Positions 22,793 through 31,014 of a stretch of DNA of 32,000 nt are shown in pieces. The DNA lies in assembly GCA_902609855.1 (NCBI GenBank), contig CACLTL010000003.1, forward strand, positions 1 through 32,000, written 5' to 3'. Position numbers and translations under genes: made by a program. Below the pieces are notes generated by a model. That model worked only from the letters and a program-made list of their open reading frames with translations, was not told where the DNA came from and made no database searches. This stretch comes from an uncultured Pelagibacteraceae bacterium. GTDB lineage: Bacteria > Pseudomonadota > Alphaproteobacteria > Pelagibacterales > Pelagibacteraceae. How positions within the stretch are numbered: the stretch's first letter is position 1; every line of letters begins with the position of its first letter.

Positions 22793-23756
22793 TTTTATAA
22801 ACGCAAGAAATCTAAAACTGTGGCCTAATCTTGGTATGCGGGCTACTTTTGGTTTGATAGCCCTTGAACTTGCTAAACTTGATGAAAAATTAATTATATT
22901 AACTGGAGATGTGTCTACTTCAGCAGGTTTAGACAGGTATAGAAAAAATTATCCAGAAAAATACATTGACGTTGGAATTGCGGAACAAAACTTAATTGGT
23001 ATAGCCGCTGGTTTAGCTAGTGAGGGACACAACGTTTTTACAACTACTTTTGCACCATTTCAAACAATTAGATGTTTAGAACAAATTAAAGTTAATTTAG
23101 GTTACATGAAACATAAAGTTTGCATGGTAGGTTTAGCAAGCGGTTTGGTTCTAGGAAATCTAGGTTATACTCATTGCTGTATAGAGGATATTGGAGCATT
23201 AAGATCTATACCAAATTTAAGTATTGTTTCTCCAGCAGACACAACAGAGTTAGCAAAGGCTTTATTAGAATTTTACAACTCAAAAAACTCTATGTACATC
23301 AGACTTACAGGTGGATCAAATGTTCCACAAATTTTTGATAATGAGTACAAATTTAAACTTGGTATGTCAAAAACATTAAAAAAAGGTGATGATGTAGCTA
23401 TTATTTCAACAGGGACAATGCTAAAGACAGCTTTAGAAACTGCTGAGATATTAAGTAAATCCAATATTTCTGCAGAAGTAATAAACTTTAGCTCGATTAA
23501 GCCAATAGATAAAAAAAAAATACTTGAAATAGGAAACAAATTTGGTTTAACAGCCACAATCGAAGAACACAACATTATTGGTGGACTTGGTAGTGCAGTT
23601 TCTGAGTGCTTATCTGCTGAAAGCTCAAAAACTAAACAGCTTTTTTTTGGAATTGATGATAAATATACGAAGGGTGGTGAATATCAGTTTTTATTAGACA
23701 AATTTAATTTAAAAGCTGAAAAAATATCTAAAATGATTATAAAACATTTAAAATAA
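22782..23756 (+). CDS. Transketolase-like enzyme, C-terminal subunit
   Basis: A 324-residue partner carrying the pyrimidine-binding and C-terminal domains. It has LIILTGDVSTSAGLDRYRK, the catalytic Glu in YIDVGIAEQNLIGIAAGLA (Glu68), NVFTTTFAPFQTIRCLEQI and SIVSPADTTELAKALLEF. I chose the ATG at 22782, which gives MRDDFINAR; longer readings from 22722 or 22758 run inside the preceding gene and add a basic extension not typical of the family. An AGGAGG sits at 22761-22766, 15 nt upstream, rather far for a ribosome site. The two subunits overlap by 11 nt, fitting a 1:1 complex. The next gene, 7 bp downstream, encodes an acyl carrier protein, an unusual neighbour for a transketolase. Confidence 0.9.
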   Translation: MRDDFINARNLKLWPNLGMRATFGLIALELAKLDEKLIILTGDVSTSAGLDRYRKNYPEKYIDVGIAEQNLIGIAAGLASEGHNVFTTTFAPFQTIRCLEQIKVNLGYMKHKVCMVGLASGLVLGNLGYTHCCIEDIGALRSIPNLSIVSPADTTELAKALLEFYNSKNSMYIRLTGGSNVPQIFDNEYKFKLGMSKTLKKGDDVAIISTGTMLKTALETAEILSKSNISAEVINFSSIKPIDKKKILEIGNKFGLTATIEEHNIIGGLGSAVSECLSAESSKTKQLFFGIDDKYTKGGEYQFLLDKFNLKAEKISKMIIKHLK

Positions 23757-23763
23757 GAAATAT

Positions 23764-24006
23764 ATGTCTACTAATAAAAAAAAGTTAATCAAATTATTCG
23801 CAACTTCTCTTAACATTTCCGAGACAATAGTTAATGATAACTTAAAATATAACGAAATCGAGGAATGGGACTCAATCGGACATATGAGCCTAATGTCAGC
23901 AATAGAAGATGAGTTTAAAATAAGTTTGGAGACAGATGATATAATTGATTTTAGCTCTTTTAAAAAAGGTACGGAAATCTTGGAAAAATATAAAATTAAT
24001 TTTTAA
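23764..24006 (+). CDS. Acyl carrier protein
   Basis: An 80-residue four-helix carrier protein. The phosphopantetheine attachment site is Ser37 in IEEWDSIGHMSL, the usual DSxxxx pattern. The following helix reads LMSAIEDEFKISLETDDIID, typical of ACPs. It holds acyl groups as thioesters in the cytoplasm. As a dedicated ACP outside the fatty-acid genes, it probably serves the ligase, LuxE/LuxC and FabZ-like enzymes of TU5 or the SDR and transketolase of its own operon. Its TAA stop overlaps the next ATG (TAATG). Confidence 0.9.
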   Translation: MSTNKKKLIKLFATSLNISETIVNDNLKYNEIEEWDSIGHMSLMSAIEDEFKISLETDDIIDFSSFKKGTEILEKYKINF

Positions 24007-24794
24007 TGAATAAGAAAAAACTTTACAAGAAATTTTGGGATAATGGTTATTTAATTTTAAAAAATTTTATATCGAAAAAAGATATTAAATCTATTTATGC
24101 TCAAATAAATGATTTAGCTGACATTGCTCTTAATTCGGAAAAAAAATTTAAAAAAAATCTCAGCTTAGATGAAAAATATTTAAAACTAAAAAAGCTAAAC
24201 CCAAATCTAAAATCACATCTTTATGATTTGACAAAATATTGTGATAGCTTAGTAAGACTAGCAGGCTCTAAAAAGTTTTTAGATCATGCAAAAACAATAT
24301 TAAAAACAAAAACAGCATTTATTGATACTCCGCAAGTAAGAATAGATCATCCTAAGGAAAATTTAAATTTACCCCAACATCAAGAATTAAATCAACTATC
24401 AAAAGATGTAATTACTTTTTGGATACCTTTAGTTAATATAAATAAAAAAACAGGTGGTATTTTCTTCAGACCTAAAACTCATAAACTTGGACACGTAAAG
24501 TACAAAAATTCAGATATGTCTGCAACCGATGCAGGGCCTGAGAGACAAAAAATAATCGATAAATTATTTCAAAATAAAAAACTAAAAAAATATAAGTCAA
24601 TTACTCCTTCCTTAAATGCAGGGGATGCAATTATTTTTCATTCATTTATTTTTCACGGAACACACGCAAATATAACTGACAAAATTAGATGGACTTATAT
24701 TTCAAGGTATAACTCAATTAAAACAGCTCCTTATTTAAGGAGAGGAAACACAACTTTAAGAATACCTTACACAGCTGATTATAATCTAATTTAA
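24006..24794 (+). CDS. Phytanoyl-CoA dioxygenase-family Fe(II)/2-oxoglutarate oxygenase
   Basis: A 262-residue PhyH-like protein. The opening KKFWDNGYLILKNFISKKD is the family start. The metal-binding pair appears as PQHQELNQ (near residue 120), H-x-E in place of the usual H-x-D; the distal His is in FHGTHAN (near 220), and RWTYISRYNS supplies the 2-oxoglutarate-binding Arg. GGIFFRPKTHKLGHVKY lies between them. Family knowledge: these enzymes hydroxylate small molecules, including carrier-bound acyl chains and sugars. Directly after an ACP gene, hydroxylation of an ACP-bound acyl unit is a reasonable inference. The substrate is unproven. It starts inside the ACP stop codon (TAATG). Confidence 0.85.
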   Translation: MNKKKLYKKFWDNGYLILKNFISKKDIKSIYAQINDLADIALNSEKKFKKNLSLDEKYLKLKKLNPNLKSHLYDLTKYCDSLVRLAGSKKFLDHAKTILKTKTAFIDTPQVRIDHPKENLNLPQHQELNQLSKDVITFWIPLVNINKKTGGIFFRPKTHKLGHVKYKNSDMSATDAGPERQKIIDKLFQNKKLKKYKSITPSLNAGDAIIFHSFIFHGTHANITDKIRWTYISRYNSIKTAPYLRRGNTTLRIPYTADYNLI

Positions 24795-24806
24795 ACCAAA
24801 GTATTT

Positions 24807-26141
24807 ATGACTAAGAAAAAAGTATGCATAATTGGGCTTGGATACGTAGGCTTACCCATGGCAATAGCTCTTGCCAACGTTAAAAAGAATAATAAATTTT
24901 TATATGAAGTATATGGTCACGATAATGATAAAAAAAAATTGAAAAATTTATCTATTGCAATAAAAAAAAAACGACTTCCATTCGATACGCTTGATAAAAC
25001 TCTGAGTCAAAAATTTGCTTACTCATCTTTAAAAAACAAAATTAATATATTAAAAAATTTAGAACATTTAACTAAAATTGATATTGTTATTCTTAGTGTA
25101 AGTTTTGATTTTATAAATAATAAAAATGCCTTTAAAAACTTGAAAGGATTAATTCAGCAAATATCAAAATTTATAAAAAAAAGAAGTCTTTTATTAATTG
25201 AAACTACTTTACCTCCTGGGACCTATGAGAGAGTTTTAATTCCGGAAATTAAGAAAATATTTTTAAAAAGAAAAGCTTCAATGAAACATCTGGCTCTTGG
25301 ATATTCTTATGAAAGAATTATGCCAGGAAAGAAATACTTCAATTCTATTATAAATAATTTCAGATGTTATTCTGGATATGATAAAATCGCCAAAAAGAAA
25401 GTTCAAATCTTTTTAAAATCTTTTATGAACTTTAAAAAATTTCCTCTGTATGAGTTAAATTCAATTACAGAATGTGAAACAGCTAAAATTCTAGAAAACT
25501 CCTTTAGAGCTACAAATATTGCTTTAATTGATGAATGGGTTAATTTCGCAAATTTACTGAAAATTGATTTATTAAATGTAATTAACGCGATCAAACTTAG
25601 AACAACTCATTCAAACATTATGAGGCCTGGGTTAGGTGTAGGCGGCTATTGTTTACCAAAAGATGGATTATTTGCTGAGAAATCCTCAAGATTAATATTT
25701 AAAAAAAATATTAATTTTCCATTTATTAAACTTGCCTCAAAAATAAATAAAGAAATGCCACGATCTTCTTTTCAAATTGTTGAAAATAATATTGGAAATT
25801 TAAAATCAAAAAATATTCTGATTGTTGGAAAGTCCTATAAAGAAGATATAGACGACCAAAGAAACAGTCCATCAATATATCTAAAAAAAATGCTTAAAAA
25901 AAAAGGATCTATAATTTCAACTTATGACCCTATGATTGATACAAGTGATATGCCTAAATTTAGTAAATTTGATATTGTTATATTTTGTGTAGGTCATGAA
26001 AAAATTAAAAAGATTCCTTTGAAACTTTTTTCAAAAAAACCTTATTATTTTGATTTAAATAATATTTTAGAAGATAAAAAAATCTCTTTTTTAAAAAAAA
26101 AAAATTTCAAATTAATCATCTTGGGAAGATACTATGAATAA
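24807..26141 (+). CDS. Nucleotide-sugar dehydrogenase (UDP-glucose/GDP-mannose dehydrogenase family)
   Basis: A 444-residue four-electron dehydrogenase that oxidises C6 of a nucleotide sugar to a carboxylate with two NAD. The Rossmann motif CIIGLGYVGLPMAIALA is at 7-23. Further are LIETTLPPGTYERVLIPEI, GYSYERIMPGKK, ETAKILENSFRATNIALIDE and the catalytic Cys282 in GVGGYCLPKDG. The NIAL pattern and ENSFRA segment fit UDP-HexNAc dehydrogenases (WecC/WbpA/TviB-like) better than UDP-glucose dehydrogenase, though this is a by-eye judgement. The likely product is a UDP-N-acetylhexosaminuronic acid. It overlaps the epimerase gene by 8 nt. Confidence 0.9.
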   Translation: MTKKKVCIIGLGYVGLPMAIALANVKKNNKFLYEVYGHDNDKKKLKNLSIAIKKKRLPFDTLDKTLSQKFAYSSLKNKINILKNLEHLTKIDIVILSVSFDFINNKNAFKNLKGLIQQISKFIKKRSLLLIETTLPPGTYERVLIPEIKKIFLKRKASMKHLALGYSYERIMPGKKYFNSIINNFRCYSGYDKIAKKKVQIFLKSFMNFKKFPLYELNSITECETAKILENSFRATNIALIDEWVNFANLLKIDLLNVINAIKLRTTHSNIMRPGLGVGGYCLPKDGLFAEKSSRLIFKKNINFPFIKLASKINKEMPRSSFQIVENNIGNLKSKNILIVGKSYKEDIDDQRNSPSIYLKKMLKKKGSIISTYDPMIDTSDMPKFSKFDIVIFCVGHEKIKKIPLKLFSKKPYYFDLNNILEDKKISFLKKKNFKLIILGRYYE

Positions 26142-27081
26142 AATTCTTATAACTGGTGCTGCAGGATTTATAGGTTTCAAACTGACAGAAAAACTAATTA
26201 ATAAAGAAAATAAACTGTATTTGATTGATAATTTATCAAGAGGAAAATTTGACAATTCTTTTAAAAATATTCTTAAAAATAGAAACGTTAAATTTCTTAA
26301 AAAGGATTTGACAAAAAAATTAATCTTTACAGAAAAATTTGATTATATATTTCATCTCGCGTCAATAGTGGGGGTTAAAAATGTTAATCAAAACCCCCTT
26401 CAAACTATAAAAAATAATATTCTTTCAACTGAAAATATTATTAGATCAATCAAAGATAAAAAAAAAACAAAGCTTATATTTTTTTCTACGAGTGAAGTTT
26501 ATGCTGCATTGAGTGAGGAAAATAAAATATTTAAACCCTCTGAAGAAAAAAATAATTTACTGGTTTTAGAAAGTACCAAACCTAGGGACTCTTATTTTTT
26601 ATCAAAATTAATTTGTGAAAAAATTGTTTCTTTGAGTGGATTTAAATATATAATTTTGAGACCCCATAACATCTATGGACCACGTATGGGTCACTCTCAT
26701 GTAATTCCAGAATTGATTAGAAGAATTAAAAAAAACCAAAAGTGTAAAATATACTCTCCCAATCATACAAGAGCTTTTTGCTATGTGGACGATGCGATAA
26801 ATCAAATAATTAAATTATCATTTCATAGTAAAGCTTATGACTCTATTTATAATATTGGTAATATGAAAGAGGAGATAAAGATAATTAACTTAGCTAAAAA
26901 GATTAAAGCGATTGTGAATAAAAAGTGTGTATTGATCAAATCTAAAATCACACCCGGTTCACCTAAGAGAAGAGTGCCAAACATGAGAAAGACTATAAAT
27001 AAAACTAAGATCAAGAACTTCACAAATTTGAATAACGGATTAATACAAACATTTAAATGGTATAACTATGAGAAAAATTAA
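26134..27081 (+). CDS. NAD-dependent epimerase/dehydratase (extended SDR)
   Basis: A 315-residue extended SDR acting on a nucleotide sugar. ILITGAAGFIGFKL (4-17) is the NAD-binding loop, then IDNLSRGKFDN, FFSTSEVYAA and YFLSK as the catalytic YxxxK, then ILRPHNIYGPRMGHSHVIPE and NHTRAFCYVDDAINQI. The last segments resemble UDP-glucuronate decarboxylases and UDP-sugar 4-epimerases. It lacks the FNSWGWLD-type segment that I associate with LegB, so it is probably not the legionaminic 4,6-dehydratase. It lies between a dehydrogenase and an aminotransferase (8- and 14-nt overlaps), so it likely acts on the uronic acid or on a keto intermediate that is then aminated. Confidence 0.83.
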   Translation: MNKILITGAAGFIGFKLTEKLINKENKLYLIDNLSRGKFDNSFKNILKNRNVKFLKKDLTKKLIFTEKFDYIFHLASIVGVKNVNQNPLQTIKNNILSTENIIRSIKDKKKTKLIFFSTSEVYAALSEENKIFKPSEEKNNLLVLESTKPRDSYFLSKLICEKIVSLSGFKYIILRPHNIYGPRMGHSHVIPELIRRIKKNQKCKIYSPNHTRAFCYVDDAINQIIKLSFHSKAYDSIYNIGNMKEEIKIINLAKKIKAIVNKKCVLIKSKITPGSPKRRVPNMRKTINKTKIKNFTNLNNGLIQTFKWYNYEKN

Positions 27082-28210
27082 TATTCTTGAACCGAATATT
27101 TTAAACAACTCAAAAAAAATTTTAAGGGAAACTCTACAAAAAAATCAAATTTCTACTTCTAGTAGTTATATAATAAAAAAATTTGAAAAAAAAATTTCTT
27201 TACTGGGTGGTTCAAAATATACCGCTGCAACTAACACAGGAAGTTCTGCTTTATTTGCTGGATTTAAATCTTTGGAAGTTAAGAAAAATGATTTGGTTAT
27301 AATGCCCTCATATACATTTATTGCTACTGCTACATCTTGTATATTGGCTGGAGGATCACCGTGGTTTTTTGATATAGAAAAAGACGGCCTTACATTGAAT
27401 TTAGATCAAATTGAAAAAACTTTAAAAAATAAATCTTATAAAAAAGGAAAATATTATTTCCACAAAAAAAGTAATCAACGAATATTTGCAATTTGCCCTG
27501 TATACACTTTAGGCTTCTTGCCAAACTTAAGCAGGATTAAGAGTCTTGCAAAAAAATATAACCTTAAAATAATAGCAGATGCAGCCTGTGCTTTAGGATC
27601 ACAGTTTAATGGTAAAAAAATAGGAAGATATAATGATATTATTTGCTATTCGTTTAATGGCAATAAATCACTTACAGCTGGTGGTGGTGGAGCAGTAAGC
27701 ACTAATGATAGAGGAGTAAAAGATAAACTTGTACTAACAATTTCCAATGGGAAAACTGGACAATATTTTCACAGTACTTTTGGCTTAAATTTAAAAATCA
27801 CCGGAGTTCACGCTGCAATTGGAGTTGGACAACTAAATAAATTTAGTGAAATATTAAAAAGAAAAAATAAAGTTAGAAAAAATTATAAGAAATTTTTCCA
27901 ATTTTTTAAAATCAAATTTATAGATCAATCCAATACTAAATCAATTTTGTGGCTAAATTTTTTAATTTGTAAAAAAAATATAAGCCAAAAGTTAATTCAA
28001 AATGCTCGAAAATCTAACATTAATTTAAATTTTTTTTGGATGCCAATGCACCTTCAACCAATAATGAAAAAATATTTAGTTGAAGATTTAAAATTTACTA
28101 ATAAAATTTGGAAAAAAATTTTAGTTTTACCATCTTCAGATAATTTAAGAGTTAAAGATCAAAATATCATAAAAAAATTCTTAAAAAAAAATTTAAATTT
28201 AATAAATTAA
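27068..28210 (+). CDS. DegT/DnrJ/EryC1-type sugar aminotransferase (LegC/PglE-like)
   Basis: A 380-residue PLP enzyme that aminates a keto-sugar nucleotide. PLP-binding features are AATNTGSSALFAG (about 53-65), IIADAACALGSQFNG (Asp171) and the Schiff-base Lys200 in SFNGNKSLTAGGGGAV. The SFNGNK followed by four Gly recalls PglE/LegC enzymes (usual form SFNGNKIITTGGGG), which make 4-amino sugars en route to bacillosamine and legionaminic acid. It might instead serve a 3-amino-uronic pathway as WbpE does; I favour LegC/PglE-like on the motif. It is the last gene of TU7 and its 3' end overlaps the convergent Gfo/Idh gene by 12 bp. Confidence 0.88.
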   Translation: MRKINILEPNILNNSKKILRETLQKNQISTSSSYIIKKFEKKISLLGGSKYTAATNTGSSALFAGFKSLEVKKNDLVIMPSYTFIATATSCILAGGSPWFFDIEKDGLTLNLDQIEKTLKNKSYKKGKYYFHKKSNQRIFAICPVYTLGFLPNLSRIKSLAKKYNLKIIADAACALGSQFNGKKIGRYNDIICYSFNGNKSLTAGGGGAVSTNDRGVKDKLVLTISNGKTGQYFHSTFGLNLKITGVHAAIGVGQLNKFSEILKRKNKVRKNYKKFFQFFKIKFIDQSNTKSILWLNFLICKKNISQKLIQNARKSNINLNFFWMPMHLQPIMKKYLVEDLKFTNKIWKKILVLPSSDNLRVKDQNIIKKFLKKNLNLIN

Positions 28211-29212
28211 TTTTGAATTATTTAATAAATTAAATAATTGTGATGTATCTTGATTATTTTTGACAGATAAGAAATTTTCTTTTTTATTTTTTATAGAATT
28301 TTTAAAATTTTTAATTTCATCAAAGAATAGTTTATTTCGCTGAAACTTATAATGTTTAAAAAAAATCAACTTTTTTGTCTTATTTGAGTAAATATCAACT
28401 CTATTTTTAATTAAATCACAAACTAGTAAACTTTTCTCAAATAAAATTCTAAATTCTCTTTTTTCAAAAACATTTGTAAATGATAAATTCAAATTTACTA
28501 GGAATTGATGATTATTTTTTTTAAATTGCATAATAGAAAAGAAATTATCATCAACATCACATTTTATTATTTTTGAGTTAAATTTTTTTGAAACGAATTT
28601 ATATGGTTTTGAAAAAAAATAAGCTATTAAATCTACTTCATGTATTAAAGAACTTAACGATCCTCCTCCCAAACTTTTTTTAGCAGCATATCCTTTTGAG
28701 TAATCTTCGTAAGGATGATGAGATGGTAAATGAGTAAGATTATCGAAATAAGCAGTTTTAACTTTTCCATATTTTTTTGTATTAATAATTTTTTTGGTTA
28801 AAATTACAGCTGGATGAAATCTTAGTTGAAAACCAACCATTGAATTAAGAGATTTAGATTTTAAAATATTTACTAACTTTTTAATCTCATTGTTATTACC
28901 GATTATTGGTTTTTCTATAAATAAATGACTACCAGCTTTTGCAAAAATTTTCGCATCCTTTAAATGAAAGGAAGATGGATTGCAAATGAATGTTATAAAT
29001 GGCTTAATTTTTTTTGCGTCCTCCAAAGATTTACAGATTCGTAACTTATAATATTTTGATAAATTTATTTTTTTTTTTATTTTAACATCTTTGATTACTA
29101 GATTTGTATTTTTTTTTCTTAATGCGTAAAATTTTGTTTTTTTAAAAATTCTCTTGGCATTTATTAAATGTCTCTGTCCAATTGAACCTAATCCTAAAAA
29201 CAATATATTCAT
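28199..29212 (-). CDS. Gfo/Idh/MocA-family oxidoreductase
   Basis: A 337-residue NAD(P)-dependent sugar dehydrogenase. The N-terminal Rossmann motif is ILFLGLGSIGQRHLI (3-17), the conserved FIEKPI is at about 98-103, and GGGSLSSLIHEVDLIAYFF supplies the His of the active site. Length is normal. Family knowledge: members oxidise a ring hydroxyl (WbpB makes a 3-keto-uronic sugar; PtmF takes part in legionaminic synthesis). Either role would fit here. Its start overlaps the GHMP kinase stop by ATGA, and its 3' end overlaps the convergent aminotransferase by 12 bp, so no separate terminator room exists. Confidence 0.87.
   Translation of the reverse strand: MNILFLGLGSIGQRHLINAKRIFKKTKFYALRKKNTNLVIKDVKIKKKINLSKYYKLRICKSLEDAKKIKPFITFICNPSSFHLKDAKIFAKAGSHLFIEKPIIGNNNEIKKLVNILKSKSLNSMVGFQLRFHPAVILTKKIINTKKYGKVKTAYFDNLTHLPSHHPYEDYSKGYAAKKSLGGGSLSSLIHEVDLIAYFFSKPYKFVSKKFNSKIIKCDVDDNFFSIMQFKKNNHQFLVNLNLSFTNVFEKREFRILFEKSLLVCDLIKNRVDIYSNKTKKLIFFKHYKFQRNKLFFDEIKNFKNSIKNKKENFLSVKNNQDTSQLFNLLNNSKLIY
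28216..28239. repeat. All-A/T inverted repeat at a convergent gene end
   Basis: A 10-bp perfect stem (AATTATTTAA / TTAAATAATT) around 4 bases, just after the aminotransferase stop and inside the 3' end of the Gfo/Idh gene. It has no G-C pairs, so it is weak as an intrinsic terminator. It may still help end transcription from either side; chance occurrence in such AT-rich DNA is possible. Confidence 0.25.
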
Positions 29213-30186
29213 GGCAAATTTTTAACTATTTTAGATCCTGATAAATCAAATTTAAGTCTTGTAAAATCAAGTTTTTCTCTCTTTAAGAATTTTTCTGAAT
29301 TATTTAAATTTTTTGTCACCATCAAAAAAAACCCTCCTCCTCCAGCACCTATAATTTTCCCTCCAATAAAGTTTTTATCTTTTAAAAGTTTTAAATAAAA
29401 TTTATCAAGATAGGAATTTGAAATATCTTTAGATATGTTTTTTTTCATTAACCAATGTTCGTGAAATAATTTTCCGATTTTTTTATAGTTACCTTTTTTA
29501 ATTGCTTCCTCCATTGGTTTAACGAATTTTTTTAATTTATCATAAATGGCAATCGTTGATTTCAAATTTTTCTTTTGACTTTTTACTATTTTTGATGAGC
29601 TTCTTGTTTCGCCGGTAAACACTAAAATCATTTTATTTTCTAGCGTTTTTATTGTTTTATTTTTTAATTTAATTTGTTTGATATCAATTTTTCCTTTTTT
29701 GTTAATATTTATTTTTCTTAGTCCCCCATAGGTTGAGATTATTTGATCTTGCCACCCACCTTGCATCTTGAGTATTTTTCTTTCAATCTTGAAAGCGATT
29801 TTATAAATTTTTTTTTTTGACAATTTTTTATTATAAATATGAGTTATTCCTTTAATAAGACCTACGATTAAAGAGCTTGAGGAACCTAATCCTGATTGAG
29901 TTGGAACTGTAGCGAATGTTCCTACTTGAATTCCATTTTTAATTTTAAAAAACTTTAATACTTCTCTAATGATCGGATGTTCAATTTTTTTTGCCGCTGT
30001 TGTAAATTGAGTTATAGTAGTTTGTATTAATATTTTATTATCTAGTTGTCTCTTTTGAATTAAACAATAAACATATTGATTAAAACTTGCTGTTATGAGA
30101 CTTCCATTCCTTTTTTTATAGTAAAAACTGTGATCTGTTCCACCGCCTGCTAATGGAATTCTATATGGAGTTCTTACAATTATCAT
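29209..30186 (-). CDS. GHMP kinase, HddA-like (D-glycero-D-manno-heptose-7-phosphate kinase type)
   Basis: A 325-residue GHMP-family sugar kinase. IIVRTPYRIPLAGGGTDHSF at the start is the pattern shared by heptose-7-phosphate kinases and relatives, the ATP loop VPTQSGLGSSSSLIVGL lies at about 94-110, and the third motif GGKIIGAGGGGFFLMV near the C-terminus completes the family set. Family knowledge: HddA adds a phosphate to C1 of heptose-7-phosphate, towards GDP-heptose. An SIS protein like GmhA heads this operon, supporting a heptose route; no phosphatase of the GmhB type was seen in the window. It starts 3 bp after the SDR gene. Confidence 0.87.
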   Translation of the reverse strand: MIIVRTPYRIPLAGGGTDHSFYYKKRNGSLITASFNQYVYCLIQKRQLDNKILIQTTITQFTTAAKKIEHPIIREVLKFFKIKNGIQVGTFATVPTQSGLGSSSSLIVGLIKGITHIYNKKLSKKKIYKIAFKIERKILKMQGGWQDQIISTYGGLRKININKKGKIDIKQIKLKNKTIKTLENKMILVFTGETRSSSKIVKSQKKNLKSTIAIYDKLKKFVKPMEEAIKKGNYKKIGKLFHEHWLMKKNISKDISNSYLDKFYLKLLKDKNFIGGKIIGAGGGGFFLMVTKNLNNSEKFLKREKLDFTRLKFDLSGSKIVKNLP

Positions 30187-30189
30187 AAT

Positions 30190-31014
30190 TTACCAAGTAG
30201 TACGGCCACCATCTAAAACTAATACTTGGCCAGTCATATAAGAGCTGTCTTCGGAAGCTAAAAACAATATTGATTTTCTATATTCTGTCTCCTTAGCAAG
30301 TCGTCCTAGAGGAACTCTTTTTGTTATATTCTTAATTAAGAATTTAGACTGATTTTTTTTTACAGCTCCAAATGCTAATGCATTGCACCTAACTTTTTTG
30401 TGGCCCCAATAGGTAGCAATATACCTAGTCATGCCAATTAGTCCGTGTTTTGAGATGCTATAGCTTGCTGGTTTAAAATGTTTTAATTTTTTTATATTTT
30501 CTTGTGGGTGATAAATTGCTTGGTCTGGAGCTACTAACCCAGCGTCTGAAGCAATGTTTATAATTGAACCTTGGTTTCTTTTCGCCATATCCTTCCCAAA
30601 TACTTTTATACATATAAAAGCACCAATTAAATTTACGTCTATCTCTTTTCTAAAATTTTTAATGTTGTAATCCTCTACTGATCCTGATTTTCCTTTCCCA
30701 ATTGAATTCATTTTGGGATCAATCGCAGCATTATTGACTAAAACTTTTACAAAAATTTTCAGTTTATCAAGTTTTTTTTTAATACTAACTATTGTTTTTT
30801 CATTACATATATCACATTTAAAAATCAAAATATTTGCATTTGGAAAAGTCTTCAATATCCTGCTTTTTGTTTTTTTTAGTTTTCCAAAATCTTTATCTAC
30901 AAGAACTAAATATAAGTTAAGTTCTAGTAAAGCTAAAGCATGTTGAATACCCATGAATCCTGCCGCTCCGGTAATTAATGCAGCTGAGTAGTAATTCTTA
31001 AAATTTTTTTTCAT
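30190..31014 (-). CDS. Classical SDR oxidoreductase (PtmA-like)
   Basis: A 274-residue classical SDR. The dinucleotide loop is TGAAGFMG at 15-22, VLVNNAAID near 91-99, and the catalytic residues Ser156 (INIASDAGL), Tyr185 and Lys189 (ASYSISKHG). An insertion of about 20 residues before the active Tyr (YHPQENIKKLKHFKP) differs from FabG and recalls SDRs in flagellin and polysaccharide sugar loci. The C-terminal MTGQVLVLDGGRTTW is ordinary. The substrate is likely a sugar or sugar phosphate. It begins at a TAATG overlap with the transaldolase-like gene, so translation is coupled. Confidence 0.87.
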   Translation of the reverse strand: MKKNFKNYYSAALITGAAGFMGIQHALALLELNLYLVLVDKDFGKLKKTKSRILKTFPNANILIFKCDICNEKTIVSIKKKLDKLKIFVKVLVNNAAIDPKMNSIGKGKSGSVEDYNIKNFRKEIDVNLIGAFICIKVFGKDMAKRNQGSIINIASDAGLVAPDQAIYHPQENIKKLKHFKPASYSISKHGLIGMTRYIATYWGHKKVRCNALAFGAVKKNQSKFLIKNITKRVPLGRLAKETEYRKSILFLASEDSSYMTGQVLVLDGGRTTW

